64,000 nt of DNA. It comes from Linum tenue (lineage: Eukaryota > Streptophyta > Magnoliopsida > Malpighiales > Linaceae). Where the stretch lies: assembly GCA_946122785.1 (NCBI GenBank), contig CAMGYJ010000005.1:84500547-84564546 (forward strand). Direction: 5' to 3'. Made by a program: the position numbers and the translations under genes. The notes below the pieces were generated by a model that saw only the letters and a list, made by a program, of their open reading frames with translations, ran no database searches and had not been told where the DNA came from. This document shows positions 24,370-35,975 of the stretch, piece by piece (positions within the stretch are counted from its first letter, which is position 1; each line of letters begins with the position of its first letter).

Positions 24370-25188
24370 TCTTAAGGAGTCAAGTCCGGCGAAAAGACTT
24401 TTAAAGACGCGCTTGTTGGGGGGCAACCCAACACTTTGGTTTGCATATCTTTTCCCTTTTCTTTTCTTAATAAATGAATAGTAGCTTAGTACTCTAGAGA
24501 TGCATTGAGATTGATTGATAAGACTTGGCCTTTCTTTTGGATGCTTGATTGAATGTTTTAATGAATGCTTGAAATAAGAGACATGGAGAAAATGAGTTGT
24601 CCTGAACAGGGCAAAGATCGCGGTTGACAGGGCAAAAGTCGTGGCCGCGATTTTGGGTGCCCATCCCGCGATCTTGTCCGTCCCTATTTAAGCATTGGCA
24701 GCCTTTTTAGATCTAAGTGCATTCACTTTTCACAATTCTCTAGATATATATTCCATTACTCTCCAACTCTCTTGACTTTTTTAACCCACCTTCTTTAATC
24801 TCATCTTTCAACAACGTTTGAGAAGGATTTTCTATTGATGTTGGATTCCCACCATGTCTCCTAGCAAGATAAGGTACACTTTTCTTTGTTTGACACTCTA
24901 TTTACTTACATTATCTTGCCCAACATGTGTTGATGGCTTAGAGTCTTTAATGCCCATTTTCTACTTTGAATAACATCTTAATGGTATGAGATTGTTTTTT
25001 TTTTTTCTATAATGAGCCCTCTATGTCACTTTTGTTGCCTTGGTGGGTTGTGCCCATGCATTTATGTCATCTTCAACTACCACCCACCAAGTGTTTGTGA
25101 AAAGTCCCCAACCACATAGAGTTCATTATTTGCATTATTTTTTATTAAGCATAAATTTCATTTCATGGAGTGTTTGTCATTAATTGTT
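24370..25188 (+). other. 3' internal region with second promoter-like block
   Basis: After the post-pol segment come words related to those in the 5' LTR: aaagatcgcggtt, aaaagtcgtggccgcg and cccgcgatcttg (24608-24680), then a TATA-like ctatttaag at 24686-24694, a leader, and an ATG at 24854 starting a 39-codon peptide (MSPSKIRYTF). The layout looks like an internal promoter for the extra 3' ORF some Athila/Tat elements carry, but the ORF itself is broken. Confidence 0.5.
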
Positions 25189-26609
25189 TGACACGCTAAA
25201 ACATGTACAACACCCAACTGCGACCAAGTGTCATCGTAGAATGGAAATGCAGTATAGTGGAATAAAGTAATAAATGTCAACACAGGGCCTAGATGTACTG
25301 CCTACTCCGTGATTATCTATTATCTAGTGGGAAAGTTTAGTGAAAATGAGTTTAAACTAAAGTAGAAAGAAAGCAGTAAATTGGCTGGTTTACTCAAGCA
25401 AGAGAAGAGTCACTCGGGAACGAGTCCCCCTAGCTCCTTAGTTAGGTCCAAGTTGTAATTTAATTTGGTTGATTTACTATTGATTAAACTGCGAAAGATC
25501 CGACAGTAGCTTGGAATCTCTTAAGCTGGCCAAGCCCTCTTAGACAAACTAACCGGCAGACGACTAGTCTTCATCGGGATAGAAAGCTAAGGCAATTAAC
25601 GCAGAACTCCACTACTGGAACCAGATGCTAGTACAAAGCAGCAAATTGACAGTCTTTATAGTATTATGCAATCTAGGGAGATAGTGTAGCACTATCGAGG
25701 ATGCTGAAGTATAAGATATCTCTTATCTTCCTTTTTGTTGTGCGAATTGATTGTGTGAACTAGTGGACATAGGACATTTGATTCATGTGATATCGATGAC
25801 TCTCTCTTGCTGTGTTTGGACACATGTTTCGTATAAGGGTGCTCAGGTGTGTAATGATAAAGCAATTGGTCCTCCATGTCAGAAAAATTCAAATCTTAAA
25901 TATGGGGTAAGCCCAACGTGTGGCACCGTTCATTGCACAAAATCGGGTTTTGGAAGAGACTTTATTGATCCTTAGTGGGGTAGGCCTACAAGGGGAAGCT
26001 AAGCCGTCTCTAGTACAAGTAAACTTTCCACCCGTTGAACGGTTTGCCTACTTTATGATGTGTTTTTAAGGGTACGGATAGAGCTTCCGGCCCCGCTTAA
26101 TTTCATTGACCCTCCACATGAAGTGAGGAAAAGAAGTTAAAAGAAGTACTATGGCGAGCGACAGATGTACAGAAATTGCTCTTGCTCACCTAATAAGGGC
26201 AGACCGTGCATACAAACTGCAGTTGGAACCTAGCAAAGTGCAAATGTGAAAAACAAGAGAAAAAGAAACAAACAGTAAGGAAAAGGGGTTCCAACAAGTG
26301 AAATGGAATTTAAGAGCACCCAATACGGAGTGTCATTGGTTGTTGTGCTATGTGAGTGAGTCTCTTTGTCCATGAATCGTTTTTCCTAGGTCTACTGCTT
26401 CGCATGATCCTAGTGTGAGTCTACTAGTACTCGCATTGAGGGAAATAGGGGGTGTCTTAGAAGACCGGTTGACCTTGTAAGTCACTAAATGATCTAGGAA
26501 ATCCTCTATCAAAATTCAGAATTGCATGGTGCTGTAGAGTTCTGGAGAGTAGCATTGGTTTGAGTTAGCTTTGCTTCGGGACAAGCAAACATTTAAGTGT
26601 GGGGGAATT
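25189..26609. mobile_element. Chimeric fragment: minus LTR piece joined to plus Gypsy 3' internal region
   Basis: 25189-25645 matches the first 460 bp of the LTR at 26707 (tgacacgctaaaac, ctgcgaccaagtgt), in minus orientation. It switches within attgacagtcttt to sequence that is the reverse complement of 28152-28935, so plus-oriented internal DNA. It ends with the polypurine tract aagtgtgggggaattt at 26595-26609. The junction marks a rearrangement rather than an intact element. Confidence 0.6.
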
Positions 26610-29469
26610 TGATAGACCATTATCTGCACATGTTTTAACCACCATTCTTGAACCGTTTGAGAGTCGATTCTCGTGTTTGAAGACAATTTCACGCTAGTTT
26701 GTGCGTTGACACGCTAAAACACAACACCAAACTGCGACCAAGTGTAATCACAGTCTGGAAATGCAGTAAGTGGCAAGCTCTATTTGTCAACTCGGGTCTG
26801 GATCTACTGCCTACTCCGTGATTATCTATTATCTAGCAAACTAAGTCGAGTGATTGTGATTTTAACTAAAAGCATAAATAAAGCAGGAAATGGTTCAAAG
26901 TACTTTAGCAAGGAAAGAGTCACTCGGAAATGAGTCCCCCTGGCTCCTTAGTTAGGTCAAGGTTGTAATTACCCTGGGTTGATTTACTTTTGATTAAACT
27001 GCGGAAGATCCGACAGTAGCTTGGAATCTCTTAAGCTGACCAAGCCCTCTCAGGCAGGCTAACCGGCAGACGACTAGTCTTCAGCGGGATAGAACGCTGA
27101 AGCAATTAACACAAAAATCCACTACCAGAATTGGATTCCAGTACAAAGCAGTGAATCCGCTAACTCTCGTATAATCGATTCACTACTACCGATTGAAGAA
27201 GCTCTAAAAACCTAAACAGATTCTATCTATCTAAGGTTGCAACAGAAATCAAGAAAAGATGATCAGACTTCAATTGACTCAATGAATCATGCATCAATCG
27301 ATTAAAATCAGTCAGTATATCAATCCCAAGTCATTACACTCAAGATTCCTAACACATGGAACTAGGGTTCTTCATACCCAAGTGAGAGAAGGTTCTACTC
27401 CATAGAGAGAGAGAGAGGAAAACATAAATCAGAGTAGTCATACTCATAAAGATGAGGATAATCTGCTCTAGGATGTCGATCTTCACTCCTAGGGATGCAA
27501 TCTGGGCTTCAATAGTGAGAAATCCACTCCAAATAGCTCCTAGGGTTTGTTCTTCGCACTTTCTCTCTCTAAAGCTCTGTTTTTTGCTCAAAAACTCGAT
27601 TCCCCTTCCTTTGGCTCGAATCTGCCTCAAAAACCCTATTCTGGGCGAAATATGGGCAAAAATATGGTCGTAATTCTTCCATGCCCGTATTTTGCCCAAA
27701 ACACGCGTTTTGGTTAAGTTTCAGCGCATCCAAGGCTCCTCTTGACAGTGAAAATACGGGCATGGGAGGGGAAAATACGGTCGTATTTCTCCTTCCCGTA
27801 TTTTGCCCAAAACACGCGTATTTCTTCCTCGGACTCCGAATCAGTCGCCGTTAGATCCTAAACGCTCGTAGTCTCGTCCTCTTTCTTTTCATGACAAGCT
27901 TACATGATTATTTGTCCATAATATGAGGTAGAATTCCATTCTTCCTCAGGTCATGCTCGTATTTCTTCTCCTGAATTGCCAAATGATCTCCGATTGACTT
28001 GAAACTTGCGCCTATGCTTCAATTTACATGTTAGGACCTGAAATGTGACAAAGGAACACAACCTAGCGTCAAATAGTCCAAGAAAGCAATAACTCAAGCC
28101 AAAATGATCAAGAAACGAGGGTGCAAACATGTGCAAATACGACGTTATCAAATTCCCCCACACTTAACCTTTTGCTTGTCCCCAAGCAAACCTGACTCAA
28201 ACAAATGCAGCTCTCCAGACCTTTATAGAAACATGCAATCACGATCTTTGGTAGAGGACATTCTAAGTCATTTAGCAGCTTGTGAGGTCAACCGATGCAC
28301 AAGGCACCTCCTAACTTCTTCGGAGAGAACTCTAGTCTCGAGTCAGTATCATGGCAAATAGTGATCAGAAGAAAATGAATCGTGGACGAAGGGACGCTCA
28401 GAAACAAAAGATCATGGACTCACATTTTTAAGGTGCTCTATTTTCTTCATGAAGATGGTTGGAACCCTTTTTTTATTTTTTATTTTTTTCCCCTTTTTTT
28501 TCTTCTCTCTTTCTTTTCAAGGGTTCCAACCTGTTTTTCAGAAAACGGGGGCTCCCACCTAGCAAAGGTTTTGCCGGAGCCCGGCTCTTACCGGCCATGC
28601 CGGGAGGGGATGTCTCGAGCCTCGTGCGGGGGAAATAAAGGTAAGGGGGCTGGAGGTAGTAGGTGGAAATTGGGAACGGATTCCCGTCTCCCCTTACACA
28701 CTTTCGCCCTTTTCGCACGGGAGACGTTATTTTAAAGCACATTTTTGAGCACCTTCTTTCTAAACATGGTACAGGAGTCCATGACAGGTAGAGAGTCCAC
28801 AATACCACACAATTCAAGGGTCCTAAGATCACTAATTCACACAATCAACCAACACAATATGAAGAAAGAAGGAGACTTCTTAAATGCATCAACATCCTCC
28901 ATAGTGCTACACTACCTCCCTAGGTTGCATATCACCATAAAGACTGTCAATTCAAAGCATATTGGGCAGGATATTGCAGGAAACAGTACTTGGAGCCCTC
29001 AAATCGAAATTTGGACAGTGGACTAGGCTCCAAGCACACAAACTCATCTAGCAGTCAAAGATAGATAACCCCCCCCCCCACACACACACATACTTAAGCA
29101 CGATATTGCCCTCAATGGAGCAAAGGGAATGATAAGGGGAACGATGTTACCGGGGAAAAAGACTGACGGGGGGCGGCAAATAGGACCAGTCAGTAGGGGC
29201 AGACTGGAAGGGGGACCAGTCCACAGAGCTAGAGTCATCAAAACACAATGGGTAATAGAAACCACAGTTCCAAGTGGAAAAATCGAAAACAAACAAAAGG
29301 AAAACAAACCTTGGTGGGGTTGCCTCCCCACAAGCGCTTCTTACCGTCATGAGCCGGACGATGCCTCCTAAGTTTCAGTCCACCCCAGAACCTCCTTGAA
29401 GTTGAGGTTCTCATTAATGAGGTAGAGTCTCAAGTCACGAGCATGTGATCTGATAAGTGATGAAGATGG

Positions 29470-30297
29470 CTAGTGGCCTTGAGGAAGATGAAGTCTCCAC
29501 TCTCGAGACCTCTCCTTCCTATCTGCTCTTGTCTCATTGCCCCAAACCAGATAAGATATATTCGATTGACCACCATTGCATCCACCACGAGAGGTCGATG
29601 TTGATGTGGTCTTGGTCTGGCAAAGAGACACTGCAAATGGGTCCTTACCAAGCAGCTCCTCGAGTTTTGGTGGAGATATCACATGTAACTCATGGCAGGT
29701 GCATGCCTCTTCCACCTCAACTTCATCCTCAGCCTGGACACCACTTGCTTCTTCAACCCCCCTTCCTTCATCAGAATGTGGTCTCTCCCCTTGGAAAAGA
29801 TCGAGAAGTTCCTCTTCCTTGCTTTCTTCCACATTCTCCACAACTTCTTCCCTCACCCTTTCTCGCTCTTCTTCTTCTAGCATAGATTGAAGAGCAAGTC
29901 GCCATGTAATTTCTTCAATGAGATCATCTTGCATCTCCTCGCTCGGGCCCAGCATGTTAGAGTGGAAATGGGGAAAGTTGAGATCTACCACCAGAGGATA
30001 CACTTGATCATGATTATCATGGGAGCTTTCCGTGACAACTTCTGTACGCTCCTCAGCATCCTCATGATTGCCTTCTTCCTCCTCCTCCTCTACTTGTATG
30101 GCAGCATAAAGGTTGTCTTGAGAAAACTGTGCACAAGCTTTCTCAATGACCTCTATGTGCTTCTTTATGCCCGGAAGGGTATCCTCTGTTTCACGGGGAA
30201 AGGAGAAGTCAGTTTGAGCCATGGCCTGGATATGAGGATCCATCCCGGGAAAGGATCTCTCAGGTACTCGAGCAATCTGCTCCACGAGAAGCCTCAA
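29470..30297 (-). CDS. Acidic ORF of the non-autonomous Gypsy element
   Basis: A 275-aa open frame on minus, the element's coding strand, downstream of the PBS. It is glutamate-rich (VEEEEEEGNHEDAEERTE; LALQSMLEEEERERVREEV) with no zinc knuckle, protease or RT motif, and is not a gag I recognise. The gag position suggests either a highly diverged gag or a captured sequence. Whether it is translated is unknown. Confidence 0.4.
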   Translation of the reverse strand: MRLLVEQIARVPERSFPGMDPHIQAMAQTDFSFPRETEDTLPGIKKHIEVIEKACAQFSQDNLYAAIQVEEEEEEGNHEDAEERTEVVTESSHDNHDQVYPLVVDLNFPHFHSNMLGPSEEMQDDLIEEITWRLALQSMLEEEERERVREEVVENVEESKEEELLDLFQGERPHSDEGRGVEEASGVQAEDEVEVEEACTCHELHVISPPKLEELLGKDPFAVSLCQTKTTSTSTSRGGCNGGQSNISYLVWGNETRADRKERSREWRLHLPQGH

Positions 30298-30708
30298 GTA
30301 ATAGTTTGGATCTGGTTGTGGAGTGTAGCAAGGTTTTGCCGGATGGCCCGTGAAGGCTGTGGCTAAATCAAGATCTGATGGCCCTCTAGTTGTGGGAGGA
30401 ATTCTTCTTGATAATGAAATTGTTATTCAAATACCCAAAGGTCTTATTGTTCTTCGTAGTAGGGGGGTTGATACTGAAACCCGACTCCATATTCTTCTCC
30501 TCTTTGGGTGCTCCAGGAAGTCTCGGGGTAATACCACTCGTGTGGTGGTGGATACCCCCAATGGTTGGAGAAGCCTTGAGAATCCATGTATCAGATCTGC
30601 ACCAACAAAAACAAAATACCCAAGTGAAAAGCAAGGGTGGAAAAGAGAGGATGCATAAAAGTAAATGCTAAAGTAACAGACTTTCACGTTTCCACAATAA
30701 CCTAGAAG

Positions 30709-30726
30709 TCCCCGGCAACGGCGCCA
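30709..30726 (-). other. Primer binding site of the non-autonomous Gypsy element
   Basis: On minus it reads tggcgccgttgccgggga, the standard PBS of many plant Gypsy elements, a few bases inside the 5' LTR at 30733. Confidence 0.9.
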
Positions 30727-33700
30727 AAAACTTGACACGCTAAAACATAACACCAAACTGCGACCAAGTGTAATCGCAATCTGGAAATGCAGTAAGTGGC
30801 AAGCTCTATTTGTCACCACGGGGTCTAGATCCACTGCATACTCCGTGATTATCTATTATCTAGCAAACTAAGTCGAGTGATTGTGATTTTAACTAAAAGT
30901 AGTAAGAAAGCAGGAAATGGTTCAAAGTTCTTTAGCAAGGGAAAAGTCACTCGGGAATGAGTCCCCCTAGCTCCTTAGTTAGGTCAAGGTTGTAATTACC
31001 CTGGGTTGATTTACTGTTGATTAAACAGCGGAAGATCCGATAGTAGCTTGGAATCTCTTAAGCTGACCAAGCCCTCTCAGGTAGGCTAACCGGCAGACGA
31101 CTAGTCTTCAGCGGGATAGAACGTTGAGGCAATTAACACAGAAATCCACAACTGGAATTGGATTCAAGTACAAAGCATTGAATCGACTAACTCTCGTATA
31201 ATCGATTCGCTACTACCGATTGAAGAAGCTCTAACAACCTAATCAGATTCTATCTATCTCAGGGTGCAACAGAAATCAAGAAAAGATGATCATACTTCAA
31301 TTGACTCAATGAATCATGCATCAATCGATTAAAATCAATCAGTATATCAATCCCCAGTCATTACAGTCAAGATTCCTAACACATGGAACTAGGGTTCTTC
31401 ATACCAAGTGAGAAAAGGTTATACTCCATAGGGAGAGAGGAAAACATAAATCAGAGTAGTCATACTCATAAATCCACTCCTAGGGATGCAATCTGGGCTT
31501 CAATAGTGAGAAATCCACTCTAAATAGCTCCTAGGGTTTGTTCTTCGCACTTTCCCTCTCTAAAGCTCTGTATTTTGCTCAAAAACTCGATTCCCCTTCC
31601 TTTGGCTCGAATCTGCCTCAAAAACCCGATTCTGGGCGAAATACGTACACAAATACGGTCGTAATTCTTCCATGCCCGTATTTTTCCCAAAACATGCGTT
31701 TTGGTTAAGTTTCAGCGCATCCAAGGCTCCTCTCGGCAGTGAAAATACTGGCATGGGAGGGTAAAATACGGTCGTATTTCTCCTGCCCGTATTTCTTCCT
31801 CCACTCTTTTTTAATGCTTCGTTTCTCCCTCGTTCGAACTCCGAATCAGTCGTCGTTTGATCCCAGAAGCTCGTAGTCTCGTCTTATTTCTTTTCATGAC
31901 AAGCTTCCATGATTATTTGTCCATAATATGAGGTATAATTCTATTCTTCCTCAGGTCATGCTGGTGTTTCTTCTCCCGAATTGCCAAATGATCTCCGATT
32001 GACTTGAAACTTGCGCCTATGCTTCAATTTGCATGCTAGGACCTTAAATGTGACAAAGGAACAAAACCTAGCGTAAAATAGTCCAAGAAAGCAAAAAGTC
32101 AAGTTAAAATGATCAAGAAACGAGGGTGCAAACATGTGCAAATACGACGTTATCATGCGTTTATTTCATATTTCAGGACTTGGCGTGGATATGGAGGCAT
32201 GGAAACGAGTTTCAGGGCAAAAAGTTGAGAATTGGCACCTAGAGGAGCTAGAAGCTCAAATACACTGTGAGGGCCTCAAATACCCGACCGGGTATAATCA
32301 ACTGGTCGACCGGGTTTTAGTGTTTTGGAGGTCGTGGAAGCAGAAGGAGTCCTGACCGAGGGGCTAAAATACCCGATCGAGTATTTCAACCCAGGATCGG
32401 GTATTCCCCCTTACCGAGTGCGTAGCATTTTGAAATACACGGCCGGTCCCCATGAATACCCGACCGGGTATTTGGAGCGGGGATCGCGAGCTGTTTCTGT
32501 TTCAAGCAAGGTTTGGGCTCTTTGGCAAAGGATCCGAGTTTTGGAGAAAGATAGCAAAAACCCTAGAGATAGAGAAAGTGACGAACAAAGCCTCCAAGTG
32601 ACATAGACCGAGATTCAACACCATTGGAGCTCGATTGAAGCTTGGAGAAGTGTCAATTGACAACCAGAAGCTGATTTTCATCCTTCACATAATGATTTCC
32701 GCATCTGAAGTTGATTTCTCTTCTCTCTCTACGGAGTAAACTCTCTCTCACCTGGGTATGAAGAACCCTAGATTTGTATGTTAGGTTTGGTAGTATGAAC
32801 CCAAGTACATGTTCTTTGACATCAATTATATTCAATTGAGGCATGATTTTCTGAACTGCATGAATCTTGATCAAATTCATGTGTTTCCTACTTTGACCTA
32901 GAAAGAGAATATCTGCCTAGGTTGATAGAGCAACCTTAATTGAAGGAGGTGAATTGACTACTTTAGTCTAGGAGTCAATTCACTACTCTATACTTGATTT
33001 ACTCCAGTAGGGGAGTTTTTGAACTTTAGGGCCTTAGTTTGTTTACTCCGGTGGAGGTTAGTCGCCCGCCGGGTACTAAGATTGAGAGGGTCTGGAGACC
33101 TTTAGTCGAGACTTCAGACTGAATAAGAACTTTCCGCAGTATAACGGTCATTGAATCTAGACTTGGAGAATTATAACCCGACTTAACTGCCATCTAGGGG
33201 GAACCATATCTGGGTGACCTCTCTCAAACTTGAACTACAACTTTTACTGCTTTGTGTTCATTTAGCTTAGTTAACACTTCACTACAGTTAAACCACTAAA
33301 CCCGCTATACTACGCATTAGTAAGTGGTTACACTTGGCCACTTTCTAGTGTGACGGTACAGGCGAGTCACCTGCTTTATGCTACCACGCTGGGTACGGAG
33401 TTCTAGGATTAGACGGGTATGCGCCATCTGGCGAGTTTAGGTTAGTGAGTGAATGGGGGCCTATAGTGGTCGAGGCAACCGAAGCCCTGCTATAGGTAGC
33501 CTTCCTATATGAAACCCGGGATGAAACCTTGGTGTGGACGGTGGATAGTGTCCATTGAAATGAGCCATAAGCTTAAAGCCCGAGATACTATACCCTAGGT
33601 TGGGGTGATTGAAACATGGGTTTAGGGGAGGCGTGTGGATAACGACGAAGGCCCATGAAAAAGAGCTCACTCACCACATTCGATAACCCTAAGTATTTAT

Positions 33701-33993
33701 ACATGCATAGTATCCCTAAGCTAGGGTGAGAATTAGTTCCCCAAAGTACCTGCTTTTAACTTTGATCAACCTCTAGACTAGTATTTCCTCATATCCTACA
33801 CTCCAAACCTCAAAAACCGATTATATAATTAATAACAAGGTGGGAAGTAGGCTAGGGTACCAGGACCCGAGTAGATTACGACCTTGATTACCGTTATACG
33901 GCAATGTCGTCCTAGGTTAAACTTGGCTTAGGATGGGATAGTTGTTGATACGTGCAGACCACTGACAATAACATGGGCGGATTCAAGTGATCA

Positions 33994-34586
33994 CGCTCCT
34001 CTTGTAGCTACCTTGTTGGGCTATAGGTGTTGTGATTTGTGTTAGGGTAGACAGTAATAATGAAAAAAATCCTTATGGAACATCCTGGTGACAAAGTGTG
34101 GTTACCGAGTTAGAGTTAGTGAACACTTCTGGTCAACTTTTTATATTTTGTGTACTGTTAACGAAACATTATGGGCCGCTTTACGAACATTGTGGACTAC
34201 TTCAGAAAATTGTGGCCTGCCTTATGGTATTTATGGTATGGTAAATAAGACTACTGGATTGCTTTGAAATATTCTGTTACTGGTAATGCACCAATTACTT
34301 GGGCCCGAAATGGGCTATCCTCGTTTTATAAGTATATCATCTCCCTGGTGGGATTTTAAACTTTAGGGGCCTGCCTGACAAACATTCAGCAAACAGTAAT
34401 GCTCCTATTAAATTAAGTGATGCATTTCACTTCTTCCTCTTTTACCCTGCTTCCATTGCTGCCAGCAACGGGTATGAGGACTACAATAAATTGGGCCTGA
34501 ACGAGGCCTATATATTTTTCAACGCTGGAATGCATCTGTACGATGCAGTTTCACTATTGATAAAGGGCTCCTTCAAATTCCATAAC
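33994..34586. other. Word-bearing DNA left of the decayed ULP1 locus
   Basis: No gene. Between about 34140 and 34250 there are diverged copies of an 'aacattgtggactacttc' type word (cattatgggccgctttacg, aaaattgtggcctgcctta) related to those at 43100-43140 and 44460-44620. Confidence 0.4.
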
Positions 34587-35975
34587 TGATGACTCGGTAT
34601 TTGCACATGTTTTCCCCTTTGTTTCTTGATTGTTTCAGCTTGAATTATCGTGTCTTTGGCCTATTTTATGCTAGTTTGTGTTCCTTTGTCACATTTCAGG
34701 TCCTAGCACATAAAGTGAAGCATAGGCGCAAGTTTCAAGTCAATCAGAGATCAATTGACGATTCGGGAGAAGAAACTCGGGTATGACCTGAAGAAGAATG
34801 GATTTCTACCTCACTTTATGGACAAATAATCATGCAAGCTTGTCATTAAAAGAAAGAGGACGAGACTACGAGCATCTGGGATCAAACGGCGACTGATTCG
34901 GAGTCCGGACGAGGGAGAAACGAAGCATTAAACAGAGGCTGAGCAAGCCACACGGGCACAACCCAAACGGCCGTGCAAGGGGCACTTTTGCCCGTGTGGA
35001 ATTCACCGAGCCTTCACACGGGCAGCTGGGAAAGCCACACGGCCGTGTGGCCTGGCCGTGTGAGTCGGGAATTGATGTTTAAAACCCGATTTCAGCAAAA
35101 GGAAAGGGGGAGAGCTGGGTTTTGGATCCCAAACACCCAAGGGACGAACCCTAGAGAGAGAGAGCGACTTGGAAACATTCTTGGGGCTATTTTGGAGGAT
35201 TTCTTCACCATTGGAGCTCGGGAATCAAGCTTGGAGATGGAGATTGAAGATCTAGATCAGATTTCTGCAGTCTCTCTCTTCTCTATGGAGTAACTTCCCT
35301 TCACTTAGGTTTTGAGGAACCCTAGTTCCATGAGTTAGGATCTTTCTTGTATGAAGTTTTGGATGCTTTATTGTTTGATTATAATCGATTGAGGCATGAT
35401 TTATTGAGTCAATTGAATCTTGATCAAATTCTCTTGATTTCTGCTTTAACCTATGATAGATAGAATCTGATTAGGTTAAGAGAGCTTCCTTGATTGATAG
35501 TGGTGAATTGGTTATACGAGAGTTAGTCAATCTACTGCTTTGTACTGGAATCCAATTCCGGTAGTGGAGTTCTATGTTCATAGCCTCAGCTTTCTATCCT
35601 GGTGAAGACAAGTCGTCTGCCGGGTAGTTGGACTGAGAGGGCTTGGTCAGCTTAAGAGATTCCAAGCTAATTTAGGATCTTCCGCAGTTTAATCAACAGT
35701 AGATCAACCAAAGGTAATTGCAACTTGGACCTAATTGAGGAGCTAGGGGGAATCATACCTAAGTGATTTCCCAACTTGTAATTAGTAGAGTAGTCAGTAG
35801 AGTAGTTTATCAATCAATCCTTAATCTAGTTTGCTAGATAATGAACTGAAGCTGAGTAATAGTAACTCTAGAGACCCGTGGATTCGATATTTATTACTTG
35901 TGCCACTATACTGCAGTCCCTTTCATTCGTTACACTTGGCCATTGTTAGGTGTTGTGTTTTAGCGTGTCAATAAC
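34582..35975 (+). mobile_element. Solo LTR related to the 26707 element
   Basis: The LTR is 34587-35970 (1384 bp), flanked by the duplication ataac (34582-34586, 35971-35975). In plus orientation its ends match the reverse complement of the 26707/30733 LTRs (start tgatgac.cggtatttgcac; end ggtgttgtgttttagcg). The block at 34940-35070 holds cacacgggc and cacacggccgtgtgg words where the other LTRs hold aatacgg words. Confidence 0.92.

Larger units (their letters stand above)
26702..32160 (-). mobile_element. Complete non-autonomous Gypsy element
   Basis: LTRs are 26707-28150 (1444 bp) and 30733-32155 (1423 bp), tgacacgctaaaac...cgttatca, with the 5-bp duplication tgcgt on both sides. The PBS tggcgccgttgccgggga is on the minus strand at 30709-30726, and the PPT (minus, ttaagtgtgggggaatt) is at 28151-28166, so it reads leftward. 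The internal region is only 2.6 kb and lacks gag-pol domains. The LTRs contain aatacggtcgtatt words at 27630-27830 and 31640-31800. Confidence 0.93.
26610..33993 (+). repeat. 3' LTR of a truncated Gypsy element, split by a nested element
   Basis: Begins tgatagaccattatctgc after the PPT, is interrupted at 26706/32156 by the nested element (duplication tgcgt), and ends gattcaagtgatca at 33993. Its last 630 bp resemble the end of the LTR before 21674. A block of aatacccgaccgggtatt words lies at 32273-32475, upstream of a leader with aaaaccctagagatagag. It carries no host gene. Confidence 0.7.

Noticed and set aside
28382..28735. ORFs in the GC-rich block of the non-autonomous Gypsy element
   Set aside because: Non-coding 3' internal region beside the PPT; frames on both strands lack known motifs.
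20490..33993. One single Gypsy element with 5' LTR ending 21674 and 3' LTR ending 33993
   Set aside because: The last 630 bp match, but upstream parts and word blocks are unrelated, and a chimeric junction lies at about 25645; treated as two related elements.
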